From assembly GCF_013416325.1 (NCBI RefSeq), contig NZ_JACCGK010000015.1, positions 54,991-118,990 on the forward strand: DNA of 64,000 nt. Reading direction: 5' to 3'. Position numbers and translations under genes: made by a program. Position 1 is the first letter of the stretch. Each line of letters opens with the position of its first letter. Shown here in pieces: positions 63,025 through 64,000 of this stretch. Below the pieces are notes generated by a model. It was not told where the DNA came from and did no database searches. It was given only the letters and a program-made list of their open reading frames with translations. Origin of the DNA: Vreelandella sedimenti. Its GTDB lineage: Bacteria > Pseudomonadota > Gammaproteobacteria > Pseudomonadales > Halomonadaceae.

Positions 63025-64000
63025 TTATTCCAGACGCAGCGCTACAAACAGGGAACGTCCGTCGCGGAACAGACGAACTGGAATAGCGCGATCGGTCGGC
63101 AACGCCTCGACAATCTCTACCAGCTCAGCTGATGAGGAAACGCTACGATGGTCGATGCTCACTAACACATCACCTGTGCGGATACCGGCTTCAGCGGCTA
63201 CGCTGCTAGACTCAACCTGACGAACGATCACACCGCCGGGAATATTCAGTTGCTCGCGCATGGTGTCATCAATTTCAGCGACCATTACGCCAAGACGCGC
63301 TTGGTTATTGCTGCCTGCCTGTGCCGACTGCTGCTCAGCGTCTGGCCAACTACCTAACTCGACGGACTCGGTCAGTTCTTCACCGTCACGCATCAAGGTG
63401 AGCTCCACCTCGGTGCCTGGCGCGCCTTTACCGATCAATCGCGGCAACGAGCTTGAGCGCTCAACCTCTTCACCATTGACTTCAAGAATGACATCGCCTG
63501 CCTGGAGCCCACCCTGGGCCGCTGGGCCTTCTGGATCAAGATCGGCAATCAAGGCGCCAATCGCATTCTCCATACCGAACGACTCGGCCAGATCCTCAGA
63601 CACAGGCTGAATCATGACGCCCAACCAACCACGATCTACCCGACCGCCTTCACGCAGTTGCTCGGCCACATCCATGGCAACGTTAATGGGAATGGCAAAA
63701 GAGACGCCCATAAAGCCGCCGCTACGGGTAAATATTTGCGAGTTAATTCCCACTACTTCGCCGTCTAAGTTGAACAGCGGGCCACCGGAGTTGCCGGGGT
63801 TGATTGCCACATCGGTTTGGATAAAGGGCACATACGCATCCCGCGGCAAGGTGCGATTAATCGCACTGACGATACCCGCAGTGACCGAGTGGTCAAAACC
63901 GAAAGGAGAGCCAATCGCAGCAACCCACTCACCTACTTTTAGCTCGTCAGAGTCACCGAGATTGAGCGTAGGCAGATCATTTGCATCAATTTTGAGTAAC
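63025..64000 (-). CDS. DegP/MucD-family periplasmic serine protease, 5' end outside the window
   Basis: The 3' part of a Do-type trypsin-like protease; the frame continues past the right edge. Visible from the edge: a strand segment [27 protein letters not shown], then the catalytic Ser in [19 protein letters not shown]. Two PDZ domains follow: the first contains [20 protein letters not shown] and [16 protein letters not shown], the second [11 protein letters not shown] and [16 protein letters not shown]. The His and Asp of the triad lie outside the window. These proteases degrade or refold envelope proteins. The position directly upstream of lepA matches MucD/AlgW-type genes of pseudomonads, where MucD restrains the envelope-stress sigma factor. 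Confidence 0.95.
   Translation of the reverse strand, partial: LLKIDANDLPTLNLGDSDELKVGEWVAAIGSPFGFDHSVTAGIVSAINRTLPRDAYVPFIQTDVAINPGNSGGPLFNLDGEVVGINSQIFTRSGGFMGVSFAIPINVAMDVAEQLREGGRVDRGWLGVMIQPVSEDLAESFGMENAIGALIADLDPEGPAAQGGLQAGDVILEVNGEEVERSSSLPRLIGKGAPGTEVELTLMRDGEELTESVELGSWPDAEQQSAQAGSNNQARLGVMVAEIDDTMREQLNIPGGVIVRQVESSSVAAEAGIRTGDVLVSIDHRSVSSSAELVEIVEALPTDRAIPVRLFRDGRSLFVALRLE

Noticed and set aside
1..64000. tRNA, rRNA, CRISPR arrays, integrase or phage modules
   Set aside because: No T-loop GTTCRANTC context with a cloverleaf, no rRNA core sequence, no regularly spaced repeats and no phage structural or integrase protein was found on reading the window.

Overview
The window looks like chromosomal DNA of a moderately GC-rich gammaproteobacterium, most likely Halomonadaceae (Halomonas/Vreelandella type). 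This is inferred from gene content and order (gacS/barA-cysM-rlmD-relA-mazG; mucD/degP-lepA-lepB-rnc-era-recO-pdxJ-acpS; a trpR-trpE-trpG operon; a liu/liv/mms branched-chain amino acid island) and from protein wording. No rRNA, tRNA, CRISPR array or complete insertion sequence was seen.

Layout. 0-1.1 kb: decayed DNA with an MvaT-type (H-NS-like) pseudogene and hairpins. 1.1-7.3 kb: three c-di-GMP genes: a PAS-PAS-GGDEF cyclase, a PilZ protein fused to a degenerate HD-GYP domain, and a GAF-PAS-LOV-GGDEF-EAL protein with a recognisable blue-light LOV cysteine motif. 7.3-9.5 kb: an ArsP-type permease and a frameshifted alaE (alanine exporter) in AT-richer DNA. 9.5-11.4 kb: panE and a glutathione S-transferase gene lying between two copies of a structured REP-like repeat. 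11.4-30 kb: branched-chain amino acid island: valine catabolism (mmsB, 3-hydroxyisobutyryl-CoA hydrolase, acyl-CoA dehydrogenase), a five-gene Liv-type ABC transporter, and the liuR-liuABCDE leucine pathway followed by an acyl-CoA synthetase and a methyltransferase. Matching palindromes lie upstream of liuR, the mms genes and livG, suggesting that LiuR coordinates uptake and breakdown.

30-38.9 kb: an accessory, AT-richer stretch with a beta-barrel protein and the broken remnant of a paralogue, an Old Yellow Enzyme, two short-chain dehydrogenases, LysR and AraC regulators, a degraded AraC paralogue, an MFS exporter and a GST. 39-45.4 kb: a Kef-type K+/H+ antiporter, the trpR-trpE-trpG operon behind a TrpR operator, a DUF1294 protein, an RluF-type pseudouridine synthase with a long basic tail, and a DUF924 protein. 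45.4-56.5 kb: ppc, mazG, relA, rlmD, cysM and divergent barA/gacS. 56.5-64 kb: acpS, pdxJ, recO, era, rnc, lepB, lepA and the 3' part of a DegP/MucD protease, all on the minus strand.

The signals most worth follow-up are the light-linked c-di-GMP cluster, the three-site LiuR regulon, the TrpR-autoregulated anthranilate synthase operon, and four broken genes (mvaT-like, alaE, araC-like, outer-membrane paralogue). The broken genes show either real decay or, for single frameshifts, possible sequence errors.
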